Below are positions 26,938 to 35,555 of a DNA stretch of 64,000 nt, piece by piece. A model generated the notes under the pieces. The model saw only the letters and a list, made by a program, of their open reading frames with translations, had not been told where the DNA came from and searched no databases. Within the stretch, counting starts at the first letter, position 1. Each line of letters begins with the position of its first letter. The DNA comes from JAAFIP01 sp043778205 (GTDB lineage: Bacteria > Pseudomonadota > Gammaproteobacteria > Burkholderiales > Burkholderiaceae_C). A program made the position numbers and the translations under genes. The stretch lies in contig JAYWGO010000068.1 in assembly GCA_043778205.1 (NCBI GenBank), positions 46,286 to 110,285 of the forward strand. The letters are read 5' to 3'.

Positions 26938-28287
26938 CTAATCACCAAACATTTTCTGCTTCAGCTCGCGGCGTTGTTGCGCCTCTAGCGACAGATTGGC
27001 CGTAGGACGTGCAATAAGGCGGGCGACACCGATGGCTTCACCGGTTTCGTCACAAAAACCGTAGTCGTCAGAATCAATGCGGGCGATGGATTGTTCGATC
27101 TTTTTCAGCAATTTACGTTCCCGGTCGCGGGTGCGCAACTCCAGGGCATGCTCTTCTTCGATGGTGGCGCGGTCGGCAGGGTCAGGCACCACCGAGGTGT
27201 CTTCCCGCAAATGCTCGGTGGTTTCACCAGCGTTGCTGAGGATTTCTTTCTTTAATTGCACCAGTTTGAGGCGGAAAAACGCCAGCTGCAGGGCGCTCAT
27301 GTACTCGGTGTCGGGCATGGCGATGGCTTCGGCATCGGTCAGGTGCGCAGCGGTGGTGGTTTTCCAGTTGTTGACAAGTTTAGGGTCTTTTTTGACCACC
27401 AGTTGTGGTGGCGGAACCAGCACTGGGGAAGACATGGTGAAGTTGGTCTTGGCCGCAGTGGACACTTCCATCGGCTTGGGCGCAATGTTGCCAGGGCTCA
27501 TAAAGCCTGATTTAGACTTTTTGGCAGGTACGGCTGCCACAGGCGTGGGTACTGGGTCAGCTTTGGCGGGCACTGCGGCGCTCTGCGCTGCGGGCTGGGC
27601 TACAACAGACTTTACCGGAGCAACTTTGGTGGGTGCCGCTTTACTGGCGGGCATTTTGACTGCCGCTTGCGCAGGTGCTTTGGCGGGTGCTTTGGTAGGT
27701 GCTTTGGCTGCGGGTGGTGCCACGGGTTTGGCAATAACTTTGGCGGCGGGCTTGACAGTGACTTTGACTGCGGGTTTGGCGACGGGATGGCTAGAGGTAA
27801 GGGGAGCTTTAACGGACACACTGACTTTCTTGGACGCGGGCTTGGCGCTAGCTTGGCTAGCTGGAACGGCCCGGGCCGGGGGTTTGGTAACGGCTTTGCC
27901 TATGGGCTTGGCCAACGGCTTGGGGGCCGGCTTAGAGGGGGGTTTGACTGCCAGTTTTACGGGGGCTTTTGCAATCGCTTTTATAGACGCTTTGGCCGGT
28001 ATCTTTTTAGCCACAGGTTTGGCTATGGCCGCCTTAGACGGTGACGTTTTACCTGGTGCTGGTTTAACTAGCACAGGCTTTTTAGCCAGCGGTTGCTTCG
28101 CAGCAGCGGCTTTCACCAGCGGCTTGGCTACCGCTTTTTTCGCGGCCTGCTTAGTAACCAATTTGACCACTGGCTTAGCAGGCGCTTTTTTAGCGGCCGG
28201 GGGGCTGGCTTTGGTTTTAGCTAGGGTTTTCGCTTTAGAAGCTACTGGCTTTTTGGTTGGGCTAGATTTTTTAACGGCGGCTTTCAC
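26938..28287 (-). CDS. dksA: RNA polymerase-binding factor DksA with long Lys/Ala-rich N-terminal tail
   Basis: 449 residues from a GTG at 28287 with AGGAG 7 bp upstream. The same frame continues to another GTG at 28455, but that segment uses rare codons (AGA, AGG, ATA). Residues 1-290 are a histone H1-like Ala/Lys/Pro tail. The last 150 form the DksA coiled coil (TEYMSALQLAFFRLKLVQLKKEI) and the finger YGFCDETGEAIGVARL with TANLSLEAQQRREL. Three of the four zinc cysteines are replaced (C-T-S-A pattern), the zinc-independent form. DksA with ppGpp resets transcription on starvation. A COG0523 GTPase lies upstream. Confidence 0.9.
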   Translation of the reverse strand: MKAAVKKSSPTKKPVASKAKTLAKTKASPPAAKKAPAKPVVKLVTKQAAKKAVAKPLVKAAAAKQPLAKKPVLVKPAPGKTSPSKAAIAKPVAKKIPAKASIKAIAKAPVKLAVKPPSKPAPKPLAKPIGKAVTKPPARAVPASQASAKPASKKVSVSVKAPLTSSHPVAKPAVKVTVKPAAKVIAKPVAPPAAKAPTKAPAKAPAQAAVKMPASKAAPTKVAPVKSVVAQPAAQSAAVPAKADPVPTPVAAVPAKKSKSGFMSPGNIAPKPMEVSTAAKTNFTMSSPVLVPPPQLVVKKDPKLVNNWKTTTAAHLTDAEAIAMPDTEYMSALQLAFFRLKLVQLKKEILSNAGETTEHLREDTSVVPDPADRATIEEEHALELRTRDRERKLLKKIEQSIARIDSDDYGFCDETGEAIGVARLIARPTANLSLEAQQRRELKQKMFGD

Positions 28288-28468
28288 TTCGTGTCTCCTC
28301 GCAGACCCCGCAACGCCATGCTGCGCGCCAAGGTCTTCCTTTGGTCTATCCAGAGTTATACCCTGTTTAGTCGGTTTCGCCGATTTAGCGTCGGCGGCGG
28401 ATTGTAGCGATTTACCCGAAGAAAGTCCTACTAATTTAAGAAATGTGTTTAACACTGCGCATTTATCC

Positions 28469-29605
28469 TCATTTTGGAGTAAGGCACTGTTCTAAACCCT
28501 GCAAAAAGATGTCTTTGGGCAGGTCAATGCCAATAAACACCATTTTGCTGGTTCGCTGCTCGGTCTCTAACCAAGCCGGGCCCAAATCGGAGCCCATTAA
28601 CTGGTGCACGCCCTGAAAAATCACCTTTCGCTCGGTACCCTGCATATGCAAAACGCCCTTGTAACGCAGCATACGCGGGCCGTAAATGTTGACGATTGCG
28701 CCCAAAAAGTCTTCTAGCTTGGCGGGGTCGAAGGCTTTGTCTGAGCGAAAAACAAAGCTTTTCACGTCATCGTCGTGGTGATGGTGGTGGCCGTGGCTTG
28801 CGCCAGCGGGGTCGTTTGCATGGGAAGGATGGTCGCAATGCGCACCGTCTTGGTCACTGTGGTCATGCCCATGGTCTTTTTGCTCGTGGTCTTTATGACC
28901 GTGGTCATGCTTGTCGTGCGCATGGTCGTGGTCGTGGCCGTGGTCGTCCTCTTTCAAAAAGTCAGGGTCAATATCCAACTTTGCGTTTAAGTTAAATCCG
29001 CGCAGGTCAAACACATCTTTCAGCGGTACTTCGCCAAAATGCACGGCCTGCACCGGGGCACGTGGGTTCATATGTTTAAGGCGGTGCACCAAAGCATCCA
29101 CCTCGTCTTTGGCTACCAAATCGGTTTTACTGATGAAAATTTGGTCCGCAAAACCCACTTGGCGGCGCGCTTCTTGGCGGTCATTAAGCTGCTGGGCCGC
29201 GTGTTTGGCATCTACCAAGGTCAGCACCGAGTCGAGCAAGTACTGCTCGGCAATCTCTTCGTCCATAAAAAACGTTTGTGCTACCGGGCCAGGGTCGGCG
29301 ATGCCAGTGGTCTCTATCACTACACGGTCAAAGTTGAGCTCGCCTTTGCGTTTTTTCTCTGCCAGGTCGCGCAGCGTGGTGCGCAGGTCTTCGCGGATGG
29401 TGCAGCAGACGCAGCCATTGCTCATTTGGATAATTTGCTCGGTGGTGCTAGAGACCAAAATCTCGCCGTCAATATTTTCTTCGCCAAATTCGTTTTCAAT
29501 CACCGCGATCTTCTGGCCGTGCGCCTCCGACAGCACGCGCTTGAGTAGCGTGGTTTTGCCTGAGCCTAAAAAGCCGGTCAGGATGGTGGCAGGAATGAGA
29601 GACAT
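28469..29605 (-). CDS. COG0523 (CobW/ZNG-like) metallochaperone GTPase
   Basis: 378 residues from the ATG at 29605. It has the P-loop GFLGSGKTTLLK (residues 11-22), the metal-binding CXCC motif NGCVCCTI (Cys65, 67, 68), ISKTD as the G4 motif, and a His/Asp-rich metal loop around residues 215-280 with about twenty-five His. The C-terminal CobW_C domain follows. Members hand zinc or other metals to target proteins. Its neighbour is a cysteine-depleted dksA, a pairing known from zinc-limitation studies. No Zur box was recognised upstream. Confidence 0.92.
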   Translation of the reverse strand: MSLIPATILTGFLGSGKTTLLKRVLSEAHGQKIAVIENEFGEENIDGEILVSSTTEQIIQMSNGCVCCTIREDLRTTLRDLAEKKRKGELNFDRVVIETTGIADPGPVAQTFFMDEEIAEQYLLDSVLTLVDAKHAAQQLNDRQEARRQVGFADQIFISKTDLVAKDEVDALVHRLKHMNPRAPVQAVHFGEVPLKDVFDLRGFNLNAKLDIDPDFLKEDDHGHDHDHAHDKHDHGHKDHEQKDHGHDHSDQDGAHCDHPSHANDPAGASHGHHHHHDDDVKSFVFRSDKAFDPAKLEDFLGAIVNIYGPRMLRYKGVLHMQGTERKVIFQGVHQLMGSDLGPAWLETEQRTSKMVFIGIDLPKDIFLQGLEQCLTPK

Positions 29606-29876
29606 AGCTAACCTCAACGTTGGTTTTTCAAAGAGTTGGCGCGCACTTACCTAAGCTGGCGCTGCGTAACAACTGTTTTGCAGAGGTGGGGAGTGTATAC
29701 GGGAAATCAAGCTGGTGTGAATATGCTGCTTTTAAGAGACAGTCAGCTCATCAACCCTCGTTTCGCCAATTGGTTGGCTTGTGTTTTTGCATTGGTTTGT
29801 GAACAGCCCGTGGCAATGCTTGTGTGCCCTGTCCCGCTAGACCCTAGGTCGGGCGACGGGACGGGTTTGAAGGCAC

Positions 29877-30029
29877 GCCCACCAAACCGGCAAAGCGTCG
29901 ATTGAGTGCGGCCTTGATGAAAATCTGGAAAAATGCGCGCAGCTCAAAAGGTAGCCTAGCGCACCCTGATTTCGCGTGTTTTTTGAGGATTTTGCAGCAA
30001 GGCTATATTCAAGCGGCGCAAATGTACAA
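29877..30029 (+). pseudogene. Degenerate copy of the unknown ORF found at 63802-63999
   Basis: 29882-29933 matches the reverse complement of 63937-63988 with one mismatch in 52 bp. A second block, 29981-30029, matches 63887-63839 closely (peptide EDFAARLYSSGANVQ versus EDFAARPHSSGVNVQ). The spacer between the blocks is 47 bp here and 49 bp in the other copy, giving a frameshift, and stops follow. It is therefore a decayed paralogue of whatever gene the 63.9-kb copy belongs to. Confidence 0.7.
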
Positions 30030-30091
30030 GCACTGGAATAGCAATCCTGAAAGGTCAAAGAGAGCCAAAAACCCTAAAAGAAAGCACTTTT

Positions 30092-30156
30092 ACAAGCCAT
30101 TTAGCCCTATCACCCAAGTAAATGCTGCATAAGCAGCTATTAAATCAGTAGTGACT
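30092..30156 (+). repeat. Dispersed short repeat, copy 3
   Basis: Reads CCCAAGTAAATGCTGCATAA then GCAGCTATTAAAT. The inner GCTGC-ATAA-GCAGC is a small inverted repeat. It follows the degenerate ORF copy by about 60 bp, just as at the end of the window. Confidence 0.8.
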
Positions 30157-30220
30157 TCGGTTCATTCGATTGCGCACTCCTCGCCACTGCAAAGCGCAGA
30201 AGCAAGGTGCCCCATACAAA

Positions 30221-30520
30221 TTAGCGGGTAAAACCTTCACACAGCCCAGAATTTGAGCGCCCTTTGCATTCCCGCTTCAAACGGCGTTCACGCTCGAGTG
30301 TGCTTTCGCCCGAGCCGTTATGGAAGGTGACTTTGCCGCCGCTGGACTTCTTTTGCGCTTTTGATTTCACCGATTTTTCAGAATTTGCATCCTTTTTGGC
30401 ACTGATGCCCAAACCGATACCCAAAGCAGAAAACGGCTTGGCAGCGCCCTTGCCGGCCGTTGCCAGCGAACTAGCACCCAGCAACACACAAACCATGGCT
30501 GCTTGCTTCAATAAGAGCAT
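30221..30520 (-). CDS. Small secreted basic protein of unknown function
   Basis: 99 residues. A Sec signal peptide is evident (LLLKQAAMVCVLLGASSLATA, cleavage after ATA). The mature part is Lys/Ser/Gly-rich (SEKSVKSKAQKKSSGG) and ends with two Cys in RECKGRSNSGLCEGFTR, which could form a disulfide. It lies 12 bp after the acyl-CoA reductase gene in the same direction and is probably co-transcribed. No family was recognised. Confidence 0.75.
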   Translation of the reverse strand: MLLLKQAAMVCVLLGASSLATAGKGAAKPFSALGIGLGISAKKDANSEKSVKSKAQKKSSGGKVTFHNGSGESTLERERRLKRECKGRSNSGLCEGFTR

Positions 30521-30531
30521 GACTGCGCGCC

Positions 30532-32517
30532 TTAAAAGTGAATGCCGCGCATCATCTGCTGCATGGCCACGGCCTCAGCGCTCAGCTGGGGTTTGGCAGA
30601 CTTGTCACCCTTGGCGGCGGACGAGTCGGGGAACATGCGGAAAGAGGTGTTCATGACGATTTGCATGATGCGCGGGAACAACGCATGCAGCACCTGGCCC
30701 GTGATACCTAGGCGTGTGGCGATGCGCACATTTTTGTAAATGCAGGCACCGGCCACCATGTCGGCAGCTTCTTCGGGTGACAGCGTGGGTACGTTTTTGT
30801 AGATGTTGGTGGGTGCAATCATTGGCGTGCGCACCAGCGGCATGTTGATGGTGGTAAAGCTAATGCCCTGGTCGCTGTACTCGCTGCTGGCACAACGCGT
30901 CCATGCGTCTAACGCGGCTTTGGAGGCTACATAGGCACTAAAGCGTGGTGCATTGGTCAGCACACCAATCGAGCTGATGTTGACGATATGGCCCTTCTTT
31001 TTGGCCGTCATGGCCGGCAACAAGCCCATGGTGACGCGGATGCAACCAAAGTAGTTCAGCTGCATGGTGCGCTCAAAATCGTGAAAGCGGTCGTAGCTGT
31101 TTTCAATCGCCCGGCGAATCGAACGGCCCGCATTGTTAATGAGGTAGTCCACGCCGCCGTGGTTGGCGATCAGTTCTTTAACGAAACGGTCGCAGTCGGC
31201 CATGTCGGCAATATCGGCTGCGTAGAGCACAAAACTGTAGCCTTTGGCTTTGGCTTCTTTTTGCGCTTCGTCCAGCTTGTCTTGGTCGCGGCCGCAAATG
31301 ATGGTGACGGCACCTGCCTCGGCAAATTTGTGCGCACTGGCCAGGCCAATGCCGGACGAGCCGCCGGTAATCAGCACCACTTTGCCCTGCACGGTGCCTT
31401 TGAGCGAGCGGTCTATGAACAAATCAGGGTCAAGGTGACGCTCCCAGTAGTCCCACAGGCGCCAAGCGTAGTCTTTCAGGTGCGGGCACTCGATGTTGGA
31501 GCCCTTCAAAATAATGTCCAGGTCGCGGCGGTCAAAGCGCGTGGGGTAGTTGATGAAGCTCATCATGTCCTCGGGGATACCGAGGTCTTTGAAGACGGCT
31601 TCTTTCACGCGGCGCACGGGCTTGACCGAGAGCAGCGTTTTGGTCACGCTTTTAGGGATAAAGCCCAGCAAGGCGGCATTGACGAACAAATTGAACTTGG
31701 GTGCATGGCCGGCTTTGCTGAAAATGTCCAGCACGTCGCCTACGCGGTAGCCTTCGCTGTCCACCAAATGGAAGCATTTTTTAGTAATTTGCGTTTTGTG
31801 GCTGATGAAGTCCAGGCAGTTGACCACGAAGTCAACCGGCACAATGTTCACCCGGCCGCCTTCCAGGCCAATCATGGGCATCCACGGCGGCAGCAACTGG
31901 CGCATGCGCTGGATCACTTTGAAGAAGTAGTACGGCCCGTCGATTTTGTCCATTTCGCCGGTGTTGCTGTCGCCCACCACCATGGCGGGGCGGTACACCG
32001 TCCAGGCACCTTTGTATTCTTTACGCACAATTTTTTCAGACTCGTGCTTGGTGCGAAAGTACGGGTGGTCGTAGTTTTCGGCCTCGTCAAACATGTCTTC
32101 GCGGAACACGCCCTCGTACAGGCCTGCGGCTGCAATGCTAGAGACATGGTGAAAGTGGCCTGCATCAATGGCTTTGGCCATGTCTACCGTGTTGCGGGTA
32201 CCGTCGATGTTGACGGCGACCTGGCTGGCTTCGTCGGCATCCAGGTCGTACACGGCAGCCAAGTGGTAAAAATGGTCGATGTTGCCCTTGAGCTTTTTAA
32301 TGTCCTCGGCGCTGACCCCCAGTTTTTTTGCCGTCAGGTCACCATACACGGGCACAGCACGTGCAGCGGTGGTTCCCCAGTATTCGCGCAATCCGGCTAC
32401 TTTTTTCTCGCTTTCTTTGCGAATTAAAAAGTGGACTACCGAGCCTTTGCGCTCTAAAAGCTTTTTAACCAAGCGTTTGCCAATAAAGCCGGTAGCACCT
32501 GTGACGAAATACTGCAT
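30532..32517 (-). CDS. Fatty acyl-CoA/ACP reductase, two-domain SDR (Maqu_2507 type)
   Basis: 661 residues from the ATG at 32517, which has GGAG 7 bp upstream. Domain 1 (residues 1-about 370) is a thioester-reductase-like Rossmann domain: FVTGATGFIGKRL, HLAAVYDLDADE, HHVSSIAAAGLYEGVFREDMF, RTKHESEKIVR. Domain 2 is a classical SDR: VLITGGSSGIGLA, NNAGRSIRRAIENS, NISSIGVLTNAPRFSAYVASK. Layout and length match the Marinobacter enzyme Maqu_2507, which reduces fatty acyl-CoA to fatty alcohol with NADPH. The phasin gene is divergent, and a WS/DGAT gene 9 kb away could esterify the alcohol. Confidence 0.88.
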   Translation of the reverse strand: MQYFVTGATGFIGKRLVKKLLERKGSVVHFLIRKESEKKVAGLREYWGTTAARAVPVYGDLTAKKLGVSAEDIKKLKGNIDHFYHLAAVYDLDADEASQVAVNIDGTRNTVDMAKAIDAGHFHHVSSIAAAGLYEGVFREDMFDEAENYDHPYFRTKHESEKIVRKEYKGAWTVYRPAMVVGDSNTGEMDKIDGPYYFFKVIQRMRQLLPPWMPMIGLEGGRVNIVPVDFVVNCLDFISHKTQITKKCFHLVDSEGYRVGDVLDIFSKAGHAPKFNLFVNAALLGFIPKSVTKTLLSVKPVRRVKEAVFKDLGIPEDMMSFINYPTRFDRRDLDIILKGSNIECPHLKDYAWRLWDYWERHLDPDLFIDRSLKGTVQGKVVLITGGSSGIGLASAHKFAEAGAVTIICGRDQDKLDEAQKEAKAKGYSFVLYAADIADMADCDRFVKELIANHGGVDYLINNAGRSIRRAIENSYDRFHDFERTMQLNYFGCIRVTMGLLPAMTAKKKGHIVNISSIGVLTNAPRFSAYVASKAALDAWTRCASSEYSDQGISFTTINMPLVRTPMIAPTNIYKNVPTLSPEEAADMVAGACIYKNVRIATRLGITGQVLHALFPRIMQIVMNTSFRMFPDSSAAKGDKSAKPQLSAEAVAMQQMMRGIHF

Positions 32518-32632
32518 TGCGATCTCCAAAAAAACGTGTTGTAAATAAAACTCGACCCCTATTGTGCCCAAAGCCAGCTGTGCAGGCAATTGCACGTAAA
32601 CCCGCGCGCCACATAGAGCCGCCGCCCTAGCG

Positions 32633-32654
32633 GTTTAGATTCATGCATCTAAAC
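32633..32654. promoter_or_regulatory. 22-bp inverted repeat, candidate operator between reductase and phasin genes
   Basis: GTTTAGAT-TCATGC-ATCTAAAC is a perfect 8-bp inverted repeat with a 6-bp spacer in the 225-bp divergent promoter region. Nothing suggests a terminator (no T tract). A TetR-family gene lies 2 kb away, and its own promoter has an inverted repeat of the same 8-6-8 geometry. Which protein binds is unknown. Confidence 0.55.
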
Positions 32655-32742
32655 AGGCAGCCGTCTTGGGCTTACAGTTACTCCCAGAAGTGAACAGACC
32701 CCCGGGATTTCACGCCCTTTTTATTTTTAACAGAGACCCACC

Positions 32743-33303
32743 ATGGTAAAAAAAGTCAACAAAGCAGCCGCTGCAGCCCCTAAATCTAGCGCCGAAATGG
32801 CCGGCACCATCAAAGAATCTGCCCAGCAGATTTGGTTGGCCGGTTTGGGCTCTTTTTCTAAAGCACAGGCTGAAGGCGGCAAAGTGTTTGAGACTTTGGT
32901 TAAAGAAGGCCTGTCCATCCAGCGCAAAACCCAAGCTGCTGCCGAAGAGAAAATCTCTGAAGCCACCAGCAAAATGGCCGGCATGGCCAACGACATTTCT
33001 AGCAAAGCCACCAACCAATGGGGCAAGCTGGAAGACATTTTTGAAACCCGCGTAGCCAAGGCCTTAAACAAACTGGGCGTGCCCTCGGCCAAAGATGTGG
33101 ATGCTTTGATTGCCCGTATTGACGCATTGCATAAAGCTGTGGCCAGCATGGGTGCCAAAGTACCTGCTGCTAAGCCTGTGGCTAAACCTGTAGCCACCCC
33201 GGCTGCCAAAGTTGCCAAAACCGCTAAGGCCGTGAAGATTGCAGCCACCCCCTTGGCTGACAAACCAGCCGCCAAGAAGCGCGCAGCACGCAAAGCCGTA
33301 TAA
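32743..33303 (+). CDS. Phasin family granule-associated protein
   Basis: 186 residues. The central amphipathic helical part (IKESAQQIWLAGLGSFSKAQAEGGKVFETLVKEG, quoted in pieces elsewhere) is the PHA granule-associated PhaI/PhaF signature, with IWLAGLGAF-like core. The C-terminus is a Lys/Ala/Pro-rich, PhaF-like DNA-binding tail (residues about 145-186). Such proteins coat polyhydroxyalkanoate or lipid granules and can tie them to the nucleoid. It is followed by a terminator and stands alone. Confidence 0.9.
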   Translation: MVKKVNKAAAAAPKSSAEMAGTIKESAQQIWLAGLGSFSKAQAEGGKVFETLVKEGLSIQRKTQAAAEEKISEATSKMAGMANDISSKATNQWGKLEDIFETRVAKALNKLGVPSAKDVDALIARIDALHKAVASMGAKVPAAKPVAKPVATPAAKVAKTAKAVKIAATPLADKPAAKKRAARKAV

Positions 33304-33323
33304 CCAAGCTGCTGCCCACCGGT

Positions 33324-33349
33324 AAAAAGGCGCTGAACGCGCCTTTTTT
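33324..33349 (+). terminator. Rho-independent terminator of the phasin gene
   Basis: GGCGC (33329-33333), loop TGAAC, GCGCC (33339-33343), flanked by five A on the left and six T on the right that extend the stem. It is 21 bp after the phasin stop. Confidence 0.9.
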
Positions 33350-33360
33350 GTTGTTTTTTT

Positions 33361-33420
33361 AAGCGTTTTAGGGCTATCGCCCAAGGAAATGCTGCATAAG
33401 CAGCTATTAATACTGTAGCA
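33361..33420 (+). repeat. Dispersed short repeat, copy 4
   Basis: Reads CGCCCAAGGAAATGCTGCA then TAAGCAGCTATTAATA. This is the best-preserved copy, with the complete GCTGC-ATAA-GCAGC hairpin. It lies between the phasin terminator and the patatin gene. Confidence 0.85.
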
Positions 33421-33448
33421 TATATACAGTTCAACCTCTACCCATCTC

Positions 33449-34774
33449 ATGCCTACGTCAATGCCCAAGCCAGCGCTTAAGCCCCTCGCCGAATCCACCC
33501 CACCCACACCAAAGCCCAGGCCGCGCTCTGGTCAGCCCCGCATTGCACTGGCGCTGGCAGGCGGTGGCCCGCTAGGTGCCATCTACGAAATAGGCGCGCT
33601 GTGCGCTTTAGACGAAGCGCTGGACGGCATCGACTTTACCCACCTTGACCACTATGTGGGCGTATCTGCTGGCAGCTTTATTGCCGCTGCCCTGGCCAAC
33701 GGCATAGGCCCGCACGAGCTGTGCAAAAGCTTTATTGACAACGACCAGCCTGCTGGGGTGGGCGTTGACACCTCAGACCGCTTTGACCCCGCATGGCTTA
33801 CGCGCCCCGCCTGGAGCGAGTTTGCACGCCGAGGCATTATGTTGCCCGGCCTGCTAGGCGCTGCACTGTGGCGCGCCGTAGTGCAGCGCAAAACACTGGT
33901 CAGCGCGCTAGAACTGTTGGGCCCCGCGCTGCCCACCGGCATATTTGCCAGCGAAGAAGTGCACAACCAACTGGCCACCATGTTCAGCAAGCCCGGCCGC
34001 ACCAACGATTTTCGCCAGCTGGCCAGCCGCCTGACCTTGGTGGCCACAAACCTTAACAGCGGCGAAGCAGCCCCTTTTGGCCAGCCCGGCTGGAACCACG
34101 TACCCATCTCGCATGCAGTGCAAGCCAGCGCGGCCCTGCCTGGCCTGTTTCCGCCGGTAGAAATTGACGACCAGTACTATGTAGACGGCGCGCTTAAAAA
34201 AACCCTGCACGCCACCGTGGCGCTAGAAGAAGGCGTAGACCTGCTGCTGTGCCTGAACCCGCTGGTACCGTTTGATGCCAACAGCGCCATGCCCTCGGTC
34301 ATGCAGCGCGGCCTGCCGCTCAAGCACCAGCGCATTCCCAGCATCGTCGACGGCGGCTTGCCCGGCGTGCTAAGCCAAACCTTTCGCAGCATGATCCATT
34401 CGCGCATGGAGCTGGGCATGAAGCACTATGAACGCACCTACCCCGACACCGACATTATTTTGATCGAACCCGACAACCGCGACCCCGAGCTGTACTTGGC
34501 CAACACCTTCAGCTACAGCCAGCGCCGCGCCTTTGCCGAGCACGCCTACCAGCAAACCCGCCATATGCTGCGCAGCAACAAAACCCTGCTCTCGCACAAG
34601 CTCAACAAGTGCGGCATCACCATCAACGCGGCGGTGCTCAATGACCCTAAACGCCAGCTGGTGCAGCCTGTGCCCCCCACCAGCCGCCTTGGCCGCTCTA
34701 TCGTGAACCTGCAAGAAGTGATGAGCGACCTAGAGGGCTTTTTAGAGCAGCGCACTGCGCGGGCAACAGCATAA
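33449..34774 (+). CDS. Patatin-like phospholipase
   Basis: 441 residues. The glycine-rich oxyanion segment ALAGGGPLGAIYEIGAL comes first, then the nucleophile elbow GVSAGS (Ser73) and the second dyad residue in YVDGALKKT (Asp246). No signal peptide; the first 30 residues are Pro/Lys-rich. Patatins cleave acyl esters of phospholipids or storage lipids. It stands between the phasin and tetR genes and may mobilise stored lipid, which is inference from context. Confidence 0.92.
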   Translation: MPTSMPKPALKPLAESTPPTPKPRPRSGQPRIALALAGGGPLGAIYEIGALCALDEALDGIDFTHLDHYVGVSAGSFIAAALANGIGPHELCKSFIDNDQPAGVGVDTSDRFDPAWLTRPAWSEFARRGIMLPGLLGAALWRAVVQRKTLVSALELLGPALPTGIFASEEVHNQLATMFSKPGRTNDFRQLASRLTLVATNLNSGEAAPFGQPGWNHVPISHAVQASAALPGLFPPVEIDDQYYVDGALKKTLHATVALEEGVDLLLCLNPLVPFDANSAMPSVMQRGLPLKHQRIPSIVDGGLPGVLSQTFRSMIHSRMELGMKHYERTYPDTDIILIEPDNRDPELYLANTFSYSQRRAFAEHAYQQTRHMLRSNKTLLSHKLNKCGITINAAVLNDPKRQLVQPVPPTSRLGRSIVNLQEVMSDLEGFLEQRTARATA

Positions 34775-34829
34775 GCTGGCGTACGGCCAACTTTGTACAG
34801 CCAACTTCGGTTAGAGTGTTGTATCTGGT

Positions 34830-34851
34830 CAAGGCAGCGCTGGCTGCCTTG
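34830..34851. promoter_or_regulatory. 22-bp inverted repeat upstream of tetR, candidate operator
   Basis: CAAGGCAG-CGCTGG-CTGCCTTG is a perfect 8-bp inverted repeat with a 6-bp spacer, 26 bp before the tetR start. It could be an autoregulatory operator; as no T tract follows, it is not a good terminator. Its sequence differs from the 32633 repeat although the geometry is the same. Confidence 0.5.
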
Positions 34852-34877
34852 CATTACAGCAACCCCCGAGGATTGTT

Positions 34878-35555
34878 ATGGCAAAAAAAGCGCCGCGCCG
34901 CACAGCAGAACGCATTCTAGAAGTCACGCTAGAGCTGTTTAACCGCTTTGGTGAGCCCAATGTGTCGACCACGCTGATCTCTGCTGAGCTCAATATCAGC
35001 CCCGGCAACCTGTACTACCACTACCCCGCCAAAGACGAGCTGATTAACAGCCTGTTTGACAAATACGAGCGCAATTTGAGTGAACTGCTCAACGCCAGCG
35101 ACGGCGTGCGCGATGTGGAGGATGCGTGGTTTTTTATGCACAGTCTGTTTGAGCTGATCTGGCAGTACCGCTTTTTGTACCGCGACCTGAACGACCTGCT
35201 GAGCAAAAACCGCCGTTTAGAAACCCATTTTCAGTGGGTGCTCAAGAACAAAACCCGCAGCGTGCGCGCCCTGCTAGACGCCATGAGCCGCAGCGGCGCG
35301 GTCAGCATTGACTCGCGCGAGGTAGAAGCCACCGCTACCAGCATGGTGGTAGTGCTGACGTACTGGCTGAGCTTTGAGTACGTGCGTGACCCGCGCAAAG
35401 CCCTGGAGCCCGAAAGCGCCCAAGCCGCCTTGATGCGCGGTGCCCAGCATGTGCTGCATTTGCTGGTGCCCTACCTGGAAACTGGCCAGCGCCAACACTT
35501 ACTGGGCCTAGTGAACGAATACAGCGCCAAAACGGCAGCCACCCTGCCCGCTTAA
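34878..35555 (+). CDS. TetR/AcrR-family transcriptional regulator
   Basis: 225 residues. The N-terminal helix-turn-helix is typical: AERILEVTLELFNRFGEPNVSTTLIS, then ISPGNLYYHYPAKDELI. The C-terminal ligand domain is helical. The position after the patatin and near reductase and phasin genes suggests a regulator of lipid metabolism, possibly responding to an acyl-CoA. Its stop codon lies within the first unit of a 13-bp tandem array. Confidence 0.92.
   Translation: MAKKAPRRTAERILEVTLELFNRFGEPNVSTTLISAELNISPGNLYYHYPAKDELINSLFDKYERNLSELLNASDGVRDVEDAWFFMHSLFELIWQYRFLYRDLNDLLSKNRRLETHFQWVLKNKTRSVRALLDAMSRSGAVSIDSREVEATATSMVVVLTYWLSFEYVRDPRKALEPESAQAALMRGAQHVLHLLVPYLETGQRQHLLGLVNEYSAKTAATLPA

Larger units (their letters stand above)
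29606..30220. other. Gene-poor intergenic region (about 600 bp)
   Basis: No convincing gene. Several overlapping ORFs of 60-90 codons exist but have no ribosome sites or recognisable sequence. The region carries the putative promoter of the COG0523 gene, a decayed copy of the unknown ORF seen at 63802-63999 (29877-30029) and a dispersed repeat copy (30092-30156). There is also an imperfect inverted repeat around 29828-29862 (GTCCCG ... CGGGAC). Confidence 0.6.

Noticed and set aside
28288..28455. Longer dksA start at a GTG
   Set aside because: Rare codons (AGA, AGG, ATA) in this segment and a much better ribosome site at 28287; not fully excluded.
27077..28495. 472-codon Ala/Leu-rich ORF opposite dksA
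   Set aside because: It is a composition artefact of the Lys/Ala/Pro-coding strand. The opposite frame encodes DksA with a recognised C-terminal domain.
29606..30220. Several 60-90 codon ORFs in the COG0523 upstream region
   Set aside because: They overlap each other, lack ribosome sites and include the decayed repeat and ORF copy.
30988..32427. 479-codon plus-strand ORF opposite the acyl-CoA reductase
   Set aside because: Antisense shadow; the minus-strand frame has clear family motifs over its whole length.
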